Of a stretch of 64,000 bases of DNA, positions 34,577-44,946 are shown in pieces. The stretch lies in the NCBI GenBank assembly GCA_030535455.1, contig JAUNJY010000003.1, positions 99,449-163,448 on the forward strand. The letters are read 5' to 3'. Below the pieces are notes generated by a model, which worked only from the letters and a program-made list of their open reading frames with translations, searched no databases and had not been told where the DNA came from. The stretch comes from a bacterium (GTDB lineage: Bacteria; Bacillota; Clostridia; Lachnospirales; Lachnospiraceae). How positions within the stretch are numbered: position 1 is the first letter of the stretch; each line of letters begins with the position of its first letter. Position numbers and translations under genes: made by a program.

Positions 34577-34611
34577 AAAAAGGGGTATCGCATAAAGCAA
34601 TACCCCTTTTC
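34577..34611 (-). terminator. Terminator of the uvrB-uvrA-HD gene run
   Basis: AAAAGGGGTAT (34577-34587) pairs with ATACCCCTTTT (34600-34610); the stop of the HD gene is immediately to the right. Confidence 0.9.
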
Positions 34612-35199
34612 TTACAATGCATTTAATTCATCTAGTGTTAATTCATATGCTGGCATAAACTCTTTAAAGAAAATCGTTACTTCTTCTAATCCCATTTCTT
34701 CAACGGAGTCACGAAGTGTCTTCTCTGCATTGATGAACTCATGGTTTCCTGCCTTCTTTTCCTCTAAGCACTTAATAAGGGCACTGATTTTATCTGCTGC
34801 CTTCATTAGTTTCCAAAGGTAGGCATCTTCCTCATTTTCCTCAAACACAGGCTGATATTCCTCACGCAAGTCTTCCGGAAGCATAGATAGCAGGCGATTT
34901 GCTGCTACACGCTCTACTTCCTTAAATGCCACTTTCATTTCCTCATTGTAGTATTTCACTGGAGTCGGCATATCCCCTGTGATAATCTCCGTAGAGTCAT
35001 GATACATGGCCATCACTGCCAGACGGTTGGCATCAATGTCATTGCCCAACCGTTTGTTGCTGATCACCGCAAGTGCATGGGCAATCATGGCAACCTCTAG
35101 TGAATGTTCGCATATATTCTCTGTTCTTGAATTTCGCATAAGAGCCCAACGTTCAATATACTTCATGCGAGACATCATAGCAAAAAACTCATTTCCCAT
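34612..35199 (-). CDS. HD-domain 5'-deoxynucleotidase, YfbR-like
   Basis: 195 residues. Metal-binding His in CEHSLEVAMIAHAL, the HD pair in MYHDSTEIITGD and the late Asp in KAADKISALIKC are those of YfbR/HDDC2 nucleotidases, which dephosphorylate deoxynucleoside 5'-monophosphates. It begins 2 bp after the uvrA stop, so it is co-transcribed with the excision-repair genes. Confidence 0.87.
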   Translation of the reverse strand: MGNEFFAMMSRMKYIERWALMRNSRTENICEHSLEVAMIAHALAVISNKRLGNDIDANRLAVMAMYHDSTEIITGDMPTPVKYYNEEMKVAFKEVERVAANRLLSMLPEDLREEYQPVFEENEEDAYLWKLMKAADKISALIKCLEEKKAGNHEFINAEKTLRDSVEEMGLEEVTIFFKEFMPAYELTLDELNAL

Positions 35200-35201
35200 A
35201 C

Positions 35202-38069
35202 TTATTTCTCCTCAGCTAAACGTTCTGCATTCATGATGTCTTTCTCAATACATTTCTTAACATAGATGCCTGTATAAGATTCCGAAACTTTAGCAACCTG
35301 TTCTGGAGTACCTTTAGCAACTACAGTACCACCTTTATCGCCACCTTCTGGACCAATATCGATAATGTAATCGGCAGTCTTGATTACTTCCAGGTTATGC
35401 TCAATGACAAGTACCGTATTTCCTCCATCGGATAAACGACGTAAGATCTGGATTAGCTTATCTACATCGGCAAAATGAAGTCCTGTCGTAGGCTCATCTA
35501 AGATGTAGATTGTCTTTCCTGTACTACGTTTGCTAAGCTCTGTTGCAAGCTTGATACGCTGCGCTTCACCACCTGATAACTGAGTGGATGGCTGTCCTAA
35601 ACGAACATATCCAAGTCCTACATCATAAAGAGTCTCAATCTTACGACGGATGTTTGGCATATTTTCAAAGAAGTGCATTGCTTCTTCTACTGTCATATCA
35701 AGAACATCATAAATACTCTTACCTTTATATTTTACTTCCAAAGTCTCATGGTTATAACGTTTCCCATGGCAGACCTCACAAGGAACATAAACATCAGGAA
35801 GGAAGTTCATTTCAATCTTAAGGATACCATCACCGGAACAAGCCTCACAACGTCCACCCTTAATATTAAAACTGAAACGACCTTTCTTATATCCCTTAGC
35901 CTTTGCATCTGGTGTTGCCGCAAATAAGTCACGGATTTGATCAAATACACCGGTATATGTTGCAGGATTAGATCGTGGAGTACGTCCAATTGGAGACTGG
36001 TCAATGGCAATGACCTTGTCTAACTGATCAATTCCAACCATATCTTTATGAAGTCCAGGAATACAACGGGCACGATTTAATTCCTTTGCCAGACGTTTGT
36101 AAATAATCTCATTTACCAAAGAGCTCTTACCAGAACCGGATACTCCAGTAACGCAAGTCATAATACCTAATGGAATATCTACATTGATGTTCTTTAAGTT
36201 ATTCTGTTTTGCACCTTTTACCTTTAGCCATCCCGTTGGCTTACGACGCTCTTTTGGCATGTCAATGCTAATACGGCCACTAAGATATGCACCTGTAATA
36301 GAATTTGGATTTGCCATAATCTCTTCAGCATTACCTGTAGCAATAATATTTCCACCATGCTCGCCGGCACCAGGTCCAATATCCACAATATAGTCTGCTG
36401 CAAACATGGTATCCTCATCATGTTCTACAACGATCAACGTATTTCCTAAGTCCTTTAATCTCTTTAATGTAGCTAAAAGCTTGTCATTATCACGTTGATG
36501 AAGACCAATACTTGGCTCATCTAAGATATACACAACCCCTACTAATCCGGAACCAATCTGAGTTGCCAGACGGATACGCTGTGCTTCACCACCAGATAAA
36601 GTTCCCGTTGCTCTGGCCAAGGATAGGTAATCAAGTCCAACATTGATTAGGAAACCAACTCTGGCCTTAATTTCCTTTAATACAAGCTCTCCGATCTTTT
36701 CTTGATGAGGAGTTAACTTTAACTCTTCAAAGAATGTCATTAAATCACGAATGGAAAGCTCCGTAACTTCCGCAATATCCTTTTCTCCAACAGTAACTGC
36801 TAACGATTCCTTCTTAAGACGTTTTCCGCCACAACATTTACATGGACTGATTTCCATAAATGTTTCATACTCTTGTTTCATTGTGTCGGAACCTGTTTCG
36901 CGATAACGTCGATGAGAATTCAATACTAATCCTTCAAATGCCACATCATATACACCAACACCACGCTGACCACGGTAATGAACTTGAACCTTCTTACCAT
37001 TAGTTCCGTTAATTAACATATCTTTAATCTTATCTGGCAATTCCTCATATGGAGTATCTAAGCTGAACTCGTACTCTTTTGCCAATGCTTCTAATAAGCA
37101 GTGAGTATAACTTCCTGGATCGCTGCTGCTTTGCCATCCTAATACCTGAATTGCACCTTCATTTAAACTAAGCGTAGGATCTGGAATCATAAGCTCTGGA
37201 TCAAATTCCATCTTAAATCCAATACCAAGACAGTCAGGACATGCACCAAATGGATTGTTGAAGGAGAAGCTTCTTGGTTCAATCTCATCAATACTGATAC
37301 CGCAGTCCGGACAAGAGAAGCTTTCTGAGAATCGGATTGGTTCTCCATCAATGACATCAACCACCATTAGACCCTCTCCAAGCTTTAATACATTTTCAAT
37401 GGAGTCTGTCAGACGTTTCTCAATCCCTTCACGAATTGCAAGACGATCTACGATAATATCTATATTATGTTTCTTATTCTTCTCTAATTTGATTTCTTCG
37501 GATAGTTCATATAGATTGCCATCTATCATGACACGTACATAACCGCTTTTCTTTGCCTGTTCTAATACTTTTACATGCTCGCCCTTACGTCCGCGAACTA
37601 CAGGAGCCATAAGCTGAATCTTTGTACGTTCTGGTAACTTCATAATCTCCGCTACCATCTGATCTACAGTTTGCTTACTGATCTCTTTTCCACAGTTTGG
37701 ACAGTGTGGAATACCTACTCTTGCATATAATAGACGAAGATAATCATAAATCTCTGTTACAGTACCCACGGTAGAACGTGGATTACGATTAGTTGATTTC
37801 TGATCAATAGAGATTGCAGGTGATAATCCCTCAATGCTTTCAACACTTGGCTTCTCCATCTGTCCTAAGAATTGTCTTGCATAGGAAGATAAAGACTCCA
37901 TATATCTGCGTTGTCCTTCTGCATAAATAGTATCAAATGCAAGGGAGGATTTTCCCGAACCACTTAATCCTGTAAGGACAACGAACTCATCACGGGGAAT
38001 GTCCACCGAAACATTCTGAAGATTATGCTCCTTTGCACCCCGAATCTTAATATAATTTTTCTTTTCCAT
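35202..38069 (-). CDS. uvrA: Excinuclease ABC subunit A
   Basis: 955 residues with two ABC modules: Walker [13 protein letters not shown] (~33) and [12 protein letters not shown] (~640), signatures [13 protein letters not shown] and [13 protein letters not shown], and zinc motifs CPNCGKEIS..., CPDC...CPDC and CEAC...CEVC. It is the damage-recognition ATPase of nucleotide excision repair, acting with UvrB. It follows uvrB by 22 bp and so shares its SOS-type promoter. Confidence 0.98.
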   Translation of the reverse strand: MEKKNYIKIRGAKEHNLQNVSVDIPRDEFVVLTGLSGSGKSSLAFDTIYAEGQRRYMESLSSYARQFLGQMEKPSVESIEGLSPAISIDQKSTNRNPRSTVGTVTEIYDYLRLLYARVGIPHCPNCGKEISKQTVDQMVAEIMKLPERTKIQLMAPVVRGRKGEHVKVLEQAKKSGYVRVMIDGNLYELSEEIKLEKNKKHNIDIIVDRLAIREGIEKRLTDSIENVLKLGEGLMVVDVIDGEPIRFSESFSCPDCGISIDEIEPRSFSFNNPFGACPDCLGIGFKMEFDPELMIPDPTLSLNEGAIQVLGWQSSSDPGSYTHCLLEALAKEYEFSLDTPYEELPDKIKDMLINGTNGKKVQVHYRGQRGVGVYDVAFEGLVLNSHRRYRETGSDTMKQEYETFMEISPCKCCGGKRLKKESLAVTVGEKDIAEVTELSIRDLMTFFEELKLTPHQEKIGELVLKEIKARVGFLINVGLDYLSLARATGTLSGGEAQRIRLATQIGSGLVGVVYILDEPSIGLHQRDNDKLLATLKRLKDLGNTLIVVEHDEDTMFAADYIVDIGPGAGEHGGNIIATGNAEEIMANPNSITGAYLSGRISIDMPKERRKPTGWLKVKGAKQNNLKNINVDIPLGIMTCVTGVSGSGKSSLVNEIIYKRLAKELNRARCIPGLHKDMVGIDQLDKVIAIDQSPIGRTPRSNPATYTGVFDQIRDLFAATPDAKAKGYKKGRFSFNIKGGRCEACSGDGILKIEMNFLPDVYVPCEVCHGKRYNHETLEVKYKGKSIYDVLDMTVEEAMHFFENMPNIRRKIETLYDVGLGYVRLGQPSTQLSGGEAQRIKLATELSKRSTGKTIYILDEPTTGLHFADVDKLIQILRRLSDGGNTVLVIEHNLEVIKTADYIIDIGPEGGDKGGTVVAKGTPEQVAKVSESYTGIYVKKCIEKDIMNAERLAEEK

Positions 38070-38091
38070 ACTAATTAGCCTCTCTGCTGTA

Positions 38092-40071
38092 TTAATCTTT
38101 AAGCAGCTTCTTTAACTCTACTAACTGATCTCGTAGAATTGCGGCCTGCTCGAAATTCAAGTCCGCTGCTGCGCTGTTCATCTGTTTTGTAACCTTCTTA
38201 ATTACACCTTCAAGTTCCTTCTTGCTCATAGATTCCGGATCTTTTTCAAGGGTACTGATTGTCTGCTCTGCCTTCTTAGAGACGCTGATCAGGTCTCTGA
38301 CCTTCTTCTTAATCGTAGTTGGTGTAATTCCATGCTCCACATTATAAGCATGCTGTATCTGACGACGACGGTTTGTCTCGGTGATTGCACGGTCCATAGA
38401 ATCCGTTATCTTATCTGCATACATGATTACCCGTCCTTCTGAGTTACGAGCTGCACGTCCTACTGTCTGAATTAAGGATGTCTCGGAACGAAGGAAGCCT
38501 TCCTTATCCGCATCAATAATGGCAACCAGGGTTACCTCTGGAATATCAAGACCTTCACGTAATAAGTTGATACCAACCAATACGTCAAACACATCGAGTC
38601 TCATATCACGAATAATTTCGGAACGCTCTAATGTATCAATATCAGAATGTAAGTATCGAACTCTTATACCTACCTCTTTCATATATTCTGTCAAGTCTTC
38701 TGCCATACGTTTTGTAAGTGTTGTTACTAACACCTTGTTTTTCTTCTTAATCTCAATATTAATCTCGGTGATTAAGTCATCAATCTGTCCCTCTACCGGA
38801 CGTACGCTGATTTCAGGATCGAGAAGTCCGGTTGGACGGATAATCTGTTCCGTACGAAGAAGCTCATGCTCTTTCTCATATACGTTTGGTGTTGCCGAAA
38901 CAAACATCATCTGGTCAATCTTGCTTTCAAACTCTTCAAAGTTTAATGGACGGTTGTCCAATGCACTTGGTAATCGGAACCCATAATCCACTAAGGTCGA
39001 CTTACGGGAACGGTCACCAGAATACATGCCTCGTATCTGAGGAATGGTAATATGGGACTCATCCACGATAATCAGATAATCATCTGGAAAATAATCCATT
39101 AATGTGTGTGGAGTGGCCCCCGGCGCCTGTCCTGCCATGACACGAGAATAGTTTTCAATTCCTGAACAGAACCCGGTTTCCTTTAGCATCTCAATATCGA
39201 AGTTGGTTCTCTCAGAGATACGCTGTGCCTCTAATAATTTATCTTCACTTTGGAAGTACTTTACACGCTCTTCCAGTTCCACTTCAATCTCTTCAATGGC
39301 ACGATTTAATTTCTCAGGTGGAACAACATAATGAGATGCTGGGAAAATTGCCACATGCTCTAAGTTACATTTGATTTCTCCGGTAAGGATATCAATTTCT
39401 GAAATACGATCTACCTCGTCCCCGAAGAATTCAATACGATATGCACTTTCTGTTGAATTACTAGGGATGATTTCCACAACATCCCCACGTACTCTAAACG
39501 TACCACGCTGAAAATCCATATCATTACGTGTATACTGTATATCAATCAGTTTGCGGATTACATCATCACGATCCTTGATCATGCCCGGTCGTAAGGAGAC
39601 TACCAGGTTCTGATAATCAATAGGATCTCCTAATCCATAAATACAAGAAACACTGGCTACAATAATGACATCTTTTCGTTCTGCCAGTGCTGCTGTCGCG
39701 GAGTGACGCAGTTTATCAATTTCCTCGTTTATTGCCGAGTCCTTTTCAATGTACGTATCGCTAGATGGTACATAGGCCTCTGGTTGATAATAATCATAAT
39801 AACTTACAAAATACTCGACTGCATTATTGGGAAAGAACTCCTTAAACTCTCCATATAGCTGTCCCGCTAATGTCTTATTATGTGCAATGATCAGGGTTGG
39901 CTTATTTAGCGCCTGAATAACATTAGCCATGGTAAATGTCTTACCAGAGCCTGTTACACCAAGTAATGTCTCAAACTGGTTTCCCTCTTTAAATCCTTCT
40001 ACTAACTCTTTTATTGCCTGAGGCTGATCGCCGGTTGGCTGATATTCTGAAACTAATTCAAAATGATCCAT
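38092..40071 (-). CDS. uvrB: Excinuclease ABC subunit B
   Basis: 659 residues: Walker [11 protein letters not shown] (~39), the beta-hairpin [12 protein letters not shown] (~92), DESH box VDESHIT (~338), helicase motif [16 protein letters not shown], and the C-terminal UVR motif ([16 protein letters not shown]). It verifies DNA damage and recruits UvrC. A LexA-like box lies before its promoter. Confidence 0.98.
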   Translation of the reverse strand: MDHFELVSEYQPTGDQPQAIKELVEGFKEGNQFETLLGVTGSGKTFTMANVIQALNKPTLIIAHNKTLAGQLYGEFKEFFPNNAVEYFVSYYDYYQPEAYVPSSDTYIEKDSAINEEIDKLRHSATAALAERKDVIIVASVSCIYGLGDPIDYQNLVVSLRPGMIKDRDDVIRKLIDIQYTRNDMDFQRGTFRVRGDVVEIIPSNSTESAYRIEFFGDEVDRISEIDILTGEIKCNLEHVAIFPASHYVVPPEKLNRAIEEIEVELEERVKYFQSEDKLLEAQRISERTNFDIEMLKETGFCSGIENYSRVMAGQAPGATPHTLMDYFPDDYLIIVDESHITIPQIRGMYSGDRSRKSTLVDYGFRLPSALDNRPLNFEEFESKIDQMMFVSATPNVYEKEHELLRTEQIIRPTGLLDPEISVRPVEGQIDDLITEINIEIKKKNKVLVTTLTKRMAEDLTEYMKEVGIRVRYLHSDIDTLERSEIIRDMRLDVFDVLVGINLLREGLDIPEVTLVAIIDADKEGFLRSETSLIQTVGRAARNSEGRVIMYADKITDSMDRAITETNRRRQIQHAYNVEHGITPTTIKKKVRDLISVSKKAEQTISTLEKDPESMSKKELEGVIKKVTKQMNSAAADLNFEQAAILRDQLVELKKLLKD

Positions 40072-40179
40072 GATAACCTCCCTACATTCTTTCTTTTTAG
40101 TATACCCATCTTTTTCTATCCTAATTGATGCCTTGATTTCTTTCTTTTCACATCAAATCTATTCTCAATAATTGGAATA

Positions 40180-40229
40180 ATTATAACACATTCAGATAAT
40201 AGAGACAACAAAAACCGAATATTTGTTCG
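40180..40229 (-). promoter_or_regulatory. uvrB promoter with LexA (SOS) box
   Basis: On the minus strand CGAACAAATATTCG (40216-40229) matches the Gram-positive LexA consensus CGAACRNRYGTTYG at all but one defined position. Immediately downstream are TTGTCT (40203-40208) and an extended -10 TGTTATAAT (TATAAT at 40180-40185) with 17-bp spacing. DNA-damage induction of uvrBA is thus expected. Confidence 0.75.
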
Positions 40230-40290
40230 GGGTAAATCCTGGTGATTTTTCTTTGATTTATGTTAATCTCTGTCACTTATTTACTCCCCA

Positions 40291-40336
40291 AATAAATAAC
40301 AGAGGCAAACTCCCTTGTACCGGAAGCTGCCTCTGT
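40291..40336 (-). terminator. Terminator of the ctpA-like gene
   Basis: ACAGAGGCA (40299-40307) pairs with TGCCTCTGT (40328-40336), loop 20 nt, followed on the minus strand by a weak U-rich tract. Confidence 0.6.
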
Positions 40337-40348
40337 CCTATAATGAAA

Positions 40349-41692
40349 CTATTTAATTTTCTTCTGAACTACTTCAATTGCTTTCTGAAGCTGATTGTCT
40401 TTACTCATAGGAATTTTGGACTCATTCTCAAGCTCTTTGTCTAACTCTACTGTAATGTCAGGCTCAATACCGGTCCCCTGAATATTACGACCCTTTGGAG
40501 TGTAATACTTAGAGACTGTCAGTTTAATTGCTGAACCATCATAAAGCTTATAAATATTCTGAACAATGCCCTTACCATAGCTTGTCGTTCCTACCAAAGT
40601 ACCAACGCCATAATCCTGTATTGCACCTGCAAATAACTCTGATGCAGACGCAGAGCCTTTATTGATGAGTACTGACATTGGAATATCTAAAGAGTCATTA
40701 TCCGTTGCCTTAAATGTCTCTCCCTCTCCGTTCTTGTCCTTTGTATACACAAGCGTGCCATCTTTGATAATTCGGTCAAGCATATCAGTTACAGAGGTCA
40801 ATAAACCACCTGGATTGCCACGAAGGTCAATCACAAGCCCCTTCATTCCTTGTTTCTGTAAATCATCCACTGCCGTCCTGAACTGAGTTGAGGTAACCTT
40901 ATCAAACTTAGAAACGATAATATAGCCGATCTTATCCTCTAACATCTCATAAGATACGGTTGGGACTTCCACATCCTCCAAAGTAATCTCAACATAGATT
41001 GGCGTCGTAGAATTATCACGCAGCACTCCTACCTTTACCTTGGTTCCTGCTGTTCCCTTCATAGAACTGACAACATCATTTAGCTCCTGACCCTTTACTT
41101 CTTTTCCATTTACCGAATATAAGACATCATTCTCCTTAATTCCTGCCTTTGCCGCCGGTCCATTTTCAAATGGAGAAGTAATCGTAATCGTTCCTGTCTC
41201 CTTATCCTGCGCTACATACGCACCAATTCCACAGTACTGGCCATCTGTAGACTCCATAAGGTCTTGATACTCCTCTGCTGTATAGTAAGAAGAATACTTA
41301 TCTCCAAGTGCATCCACAAATCCATTATAGATACCATTCTCAAGCTTTTCGGCATCTGCCTCGTCTAAGAAAACATAATCTACGTATTGTTGTAATACCT
41401 TTAATTTATCAGATACTTTGGAATAATCAAGAGAGACACCATCATTGCTTTTATTTCCTATTCCTCCATTGGAAAAGAAATACCACGTCGAGGCAATTAC
41501 TGCTGCCATAATAATAGAAAGAAATACGCCTGTAATAATTCCACGCATAAATGTGGAGTCACGAGAAGTTTCTTCTTCCTCCCACTCTTCTTCCGAATCA
41601 AGGGAATAACCTAAGAACGTGGCGATCGGATGCTTTTTCTTATTACGCTCGATCTCTTTTTCCTCTTCCTTATGATCATTTTTTCTTGTCAT
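40349..41692 (-). CDS. S41-family C-terminal processing peptidase (CtpA-like)
   Basis: About 447 residues: a charged N-terminal cytoplasmic tail, one transmembrane helix (~55-80), a PDZ domain (~165-240, GIGAYVAQDK...AGIKENDVLYSVNGKEV), then the S41 protease domain with RGNPGGLL, the catalytic Ser in KGSASASELFAGA and Lys in TSYGKGIVQ, ending in a C-terminal tail. Start 41692 follows GAAAGGATAG. It is the last gene of the ftsE-ftsX-M23-ctpA cluster and probably processes exported envelope proteins, but it is separated from the M23 gene by a terminator. Confidence 0.92.
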   Translation of the reverse strand: MTRKNDHKEEEKEIERNKKKHPIATFLGYSLDSEEEWEEEETSRDSTFMRGIITGVFLSIIMAAVIASTWYFFSNGGIGNKSNDGVSLDYSKVSDKLKVLQQYVDYVFLDEADAEKLENGIYNGFVDALGDKYSSYYTAEEYQDLMESTDGQYCGIGAYVAQDKETGTITITSPFENGPAAKAGIKENDVLYSVNGKEVKGQELNDVVSSMKGTAGTKVKVGVLRDNSTTPIYVEITLEDVEVPTVSYEMLEDKIGYIIVSKFDKVTSTQFRTAVDDLQKQGMKGLVIDLRGNPGGLLTSVTDMLDRIIKDGTLVYTKDKNGEGETFKATDNDSLDIPMSVLINKGSASASELFAGAIQDYGVGTLVGTTSYGKGIVQNIYKLYDGSAIKLTVSKYYTPKGRNIQGTGIEPDITVELDKELENESKIPMSKDNQLQKAIEVVQKKIK

Positions 41693-41710
41693 CTTTCTAT
41701 CCTTTCTATA

Positions 41711-41740
41711 AAAAGCGGCAGGAATCTCCCCGCCGCTTTT
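41711..41740 (-). terminator. Terminator of the M23 peptidase gene
   Basis: AAAAGCGGC (41711-41719) pairs with GCCGCTTTT (41732-41740); A-run on the left. It lies between the M23 stop and the ctpA start. Confidence 0.88.
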
Positions 41741-41782
41741 CTTATGCACAAACTTTCATTGTTCCGTATATCAGACTAGTCG

Positions 41783-43138
41783 TTATGGCATACTTACATA
41801 ATTCAACGGATTTACATAAGTACCATTCTTCGATACCCCAAAATGTAAATGAGGTCCTGTCGATACTCCTGTCGATCCACTTAAGGCAATCACTTGTCCT
41901 TTGCTTACATGGTCTCCTACAGAAACCTTTAAGGAAGAGTTATGCATATAAACCGTATATAATCCATTTCCATGATTAATCATAACATAGTTACCGGCAC
42001 TGTAGTGATACTGAGATACTACCACGGTACCACTTCCTGCAGCTACAACACTTGTACCTGTTGGGATACCGATATCAATTCCCTTATGATAGGAACTTGC
42101 ACCTGCAGTAGGACTTTCACGATATCCAAAAGTAGAAGTAATACGGCCGGAAGTGTTTAATGGCCAGCGTAAGGAAGAGGATGAAGTATTTGAAGAACTT
42201 CCATCCGAAGAGGAACTGCTGTTTCCTGAAGATCCTTGAGAATTATTACTAGATGAGTTGTTGCTTGAAGAATTATTATTCTTATCTGCTTCCTCTTTAG
42301 CAGCCTGTTCTGCTGCCTCCTGTTTTTTCTTCTCTTCTTCAGCTTTCTTACGTGCCTCTTCTTCTGCCTTTTTACGTGCAGCTTCTTCTGCTTCCGCCTT
42401 TTTACGGGCTTCTTCTAACAACTGCTCAACTACTTCATTTTCTTCTTCTATCTGTTGCTGCTTGTTATTTACATCAACCTTGGCTTCACTAATCTTTTTC
42501 TTATAATTGTCTAGTTGTGTCTTCTTATTCTCTAATAGTGTATTCACACCATCTTTTTCTAATTCTAATTTTTGCTGTAAAGTATTTAAAGTTTCTAAAC
42601 TTTCTTTAATTTGCTGTTGTTTTGTAGCAATCAGCTTTACCGTATTATCATAGTTTCCATATAAATTCTGATCATACTTAGAAATCTTGTTAATATATTC
42701 TGCACGGTTTAACAACTCTGTAATGGAACTTGCCTGTAACAGCATATCCATATAGTCATCCGACCCATTTTCATACATATATTTAACACGAGCCTTCATG
42801 ACATCATACTGACCACTTAAATCCGTCTTTGCTAAAGCAAGCTCTTTTTGATTCTTCTCAAGATTTGCTTTTGTATTCGTGATTTGTCCAGATAATGTAT
42901 CAATTTTACTACTAAGTTCACTTAACTGCTTGTCAAGCTCTTCTATGTAGACTGAAATATCCCCTGTCTGTTTCTCAAGATTTGCTATGTTTTGCTGAAT
43001 CTGCTGCTTCTCTTTTTCTAAATCACTAATCTTATCCTTTACCTCGTCCACAGTAGTCGCATAACTTTCAAAGGAAAAGCTAAACGTCAATACCATAACA
43101 AGCGATAATACAAAGATACGCTTTATGACCTTTTTCAC
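41783..43138 (-). CDS. Peptidoglycan hydrolase with coiled coil and M23 domain (EnvC-like)
   Basis: 451 residues: signal peptide (IFVLSLVMVLTFSFSFESYA), a long coiled coil (~28-260), an Ala/Glu/Lys-rich helix, a Ser/Asn-rich linker (~285-320), then a LytM/M23 peptidase domain with zinc ligands in YHKGIDIG and PHLHFG. It lies directly downstream of ftsEX. In other bacteria such proteins (EnvC, PcsB, CwlO) are switched on by FtsEX through the coiled coil and cut or activate cutting of septal peptidoglycan. Confidence 0.93.
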   Translation of the reverse strand: MKKVIKRIFVLSLVMVLTFSFSFESYATTVDEVKDKISDLEKEKQQIQQNIANLEKQTGDISVYIEELDKQLSELSSKIDTLSGQITNTKANLEKNQKELALAKTDLSGQYDVMKARVKYMYENGSDDYMDMLLQASSITELLNRAEYINKISKYDQNLYGNYDNTVKLIATKQQQIKESLETLNTLQQKLELEKDGVNTLLENKKTQLDNYKKKISEAKVDVNNKQQQIEEENEVVEQLLEEARKKAEAEEAARKKAEEEARKKAEEEKKKQEAAEQAAKEEADKNNNSSSNNSSSNNSQGSSGNSSSSSDGSSSNTSSSSLRWPLNTSGRITSTFGYRESPTAGASSYHKGIDIGIPTGTSVVAAGSGTVVVSQYHYSAGNYVMINHGNGLYTVYMHNSSLKVSVGDHVSKGQVIALSGSTGVSTGPHLHFGVSKNGTYVNPLNYVSMP

Positions 43139-43234
43139 CCTTTATCCCTCTTTTCTTATCCCTATTTTTCATCCTATACAACAATGCAAGCATGCATCCT
43201 GATTTCTGTTATAACAAAGAGAAACACTTGAGAA

Positions 43235-44131
43235 TTAATATCTCAAATGTCTCCTTACTGTCAGATAACTTCCGCATAAACCGATACCTAAACCAATCCC
43301 TAAGGCAATTGGTACCAAGTCTGCATATATTTGATTCATTGTTAAGAATTCTAATGAAAGTGCGGAGAATTCACTACGCATAAACTTAATCATCATTTCA
43401 TAACAGAAATATAATATTCCAAGTGGAATTGCGGCACCAATTATTCCAAGAAACATCCCTTCAAAGATAAATGGTCCACGAATGAAGAAATCAGAAGCTC
43501 CGATTAACCTCATAATAGAAATTTCTTCTCGACGTACCGTAATCCCCATAGACACGGTCGTACTGATTAAGAAAATAGAAATACCAAGAAGTAAAACAAT
43601 AATTGCTCCAGAAATGACTCCAACAAAATTATTGAATGTTCCGAATACATCCGCAACTTCCTCGGATTGTTTTACCTTACGTACCCCTTCGATTTTTTCA
43701 ATATAACTGGCAGCTTCCTTTTGCTTTGTTACATCTTTTAATGTAACTGTCAGTGATGCAGAGTCCTTTAATGGATTATCATCACCAAATGTCTTTACCA
43801 AGTCTTCGCTAAGCTCTGACTTAAAGCTTTCCCAAGCATCCTCAGCTGATGTATAGGTAACGCTGGACGTATTCAGTTTTTCCTCCACCTGAACCTGAAT
43901 CTCTTTGATGCGTTCTTCCTTTATTCCTTCATCAAAAAGAACAGTAAATCCAACGTTCTCCTGTGCCTTGTCCACGTTATACTGTAAGTTCATCAATACA
44001 AAATAAAATACACCAAATAAAAACAGGCAAGCTGCAATGGTACCAATCGAAGCTAATGAAAAGCGACGATTTTTAAATACATTGATCATGCCATGCTTAA
44101 TTCCATGACCAATTAATAAAATCTTACCCAT
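43235..44131 (-). CDS. ftsX: Cell-division protein FtsX
   Basis: About 298 residues with the FtsX layout: one N-terminal transmembrane helix, an extracytoplasmic loop (~60-160), and three C-terminal helices with the conserved GASDFFIRGPFIFEG segment after the second. The start at 44131 follows AAAGGGGTT and overlaps the end of ftsE by 8 nt; an upstream ATG in frame lies inside ftsE. Pairs with FtsE to gate the hydrolase encoded next. Confidence 0.95.
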   Translation of the reverse strand: MGKILLIGHGIKHGMINVFKNRRFSLASIGTIAACLFLFGVFYFVLMNLQYNVDKAQENVGFTVLFDEGIKEERIKEIQVQVEEKLNTSSVTYTSAEDAWESFKSELSEDLVKTFGDDNPLKDSASLTVTLKDVTKQKEAASYIEKIEGVRKVKQSEEVADVFGTFNNFVGVISGAIIVLLLGISIFLISTTVSMGITVRREEISIMRLIGASDFFIRGPFIFEGMFLGIIGAAIPLGILYFCYEMMIKFMRSEFSALSLEFLTMNQIYADLVPIALGIGLGIGLCGSYLTVRRHLRY

Positions 44132-44903
44132 GTGTGTAACCCCCTTTTTGCTCATCGCTAACGATTTCGCCCTTTTCAATGGTGATTACACGTTTTTTCA
44201 TTGCATCCACAATCTCATGGTTATGTGTAACAACAACTACTGTCGTTCCCATCTTATTAATTGCATCTAATAACTTCATAATCTCCCAAGAATTATTAGG
44301 ATCCAAGTTTCCAGTCGGCTCATCTGCCAATAATAATAATGGTTTGTTTACAAGTGCTCTTGCAATGGCAACTCTCTGCTGCTCACCACCGGATAATTCG
44401 GTAGGATTGGCACTCACCTTATCCATTAACCCTACCATGGATAATACTTGAGGTACACGCTTTCTAATACGTGGTCCCGGCGTTGCAATTGCTTTCTGTG
44501 CAAATGCGATATTCTCGTAAACACTTCGATCTTTTAAAAGACGGAAATTCTGGAATACGACTCCCATGGTTCTCCTTAACCTTGGAATTTGTTTTCTTCG
44601 AATTCGATGTACAAAAAATCCATTTACATAGATGGAACCGCTTGTTGCGTCAACTTCACGAAACAGCAGCTTCATCAATGTGGACTTTCCTGAGCCACTG
44701 GCTCCAACGATAAATACAAACTCTCCCTTATTAATACGTAAGCTGACATTTTTTAAAGCAACGCTGCCGGATTTATATTCCTTTACAACGTCCTTTAAAA
44801 TAATGATCGGCTCATGTCTTGTATCATCCAGTACTGACTGCTCAGTACCTTCTTCGTTCCCTAACGTTTGTTCCTCTTCTATAATGTCCTCTATTCTTGC
44901 CAT
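44124..44903 (-). CDS. ftsE: Cell-division ATP-binding protein FtsE
   Basis: 259 residues: Walker A GASGSGKSTLM (~70), Q-loop VVFQNFRLL, signature LSGGEQQRVAIA, Walker B LLLADEPTGNLD. It has an acidic N-terminal extension of ~30 residues before the usual FtsE start (IIILKDVVKEYKSG). It provides ATP hydrolysis to FtsX. Confidence 0.95.
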   Translation of the reverse strand: MARIEDIIEEEQTLGNEEGTEQSVLDDTRHEPIIILKDVVKEYKSGSVALKNVSLRINKGEFVFIVGASGSGKSTLMKLLFREVDATSGSIYVNGFFVHRIRRKQIPRLRRTMGVVFQNFRLLKDRSVYENIAFAQKAIATPGPRIRKRVPQVLSMVGLMDKVSANPTELSGGEQQRVAIARALVNKPLLLLADEPTGNLDPNNSWEIMKLLDAINKMGTTVVVVTHNHEIVDAMKKRVITIEKGEIVSDEQKGGYTHG

Positions 44904-44946
44904 ATAAGCACCCTTCTTAATTTACGTTTCTTCTGTTCACTGTTCC

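Noticed and set aside
38519-38986. 155-codon plus-strand open frame inside uvrB
   Set aside because: Antisense to a conserved, essential-family gene with no start signals.
42240-42420. Low-complexity Ser/Asn and Ala/Glu/Lys stretches in the M23 gene as a repeat array
   Set aside because: They are the linker and coiled-coil part of the protein, usual for PcsB/CwlO-type proteins.
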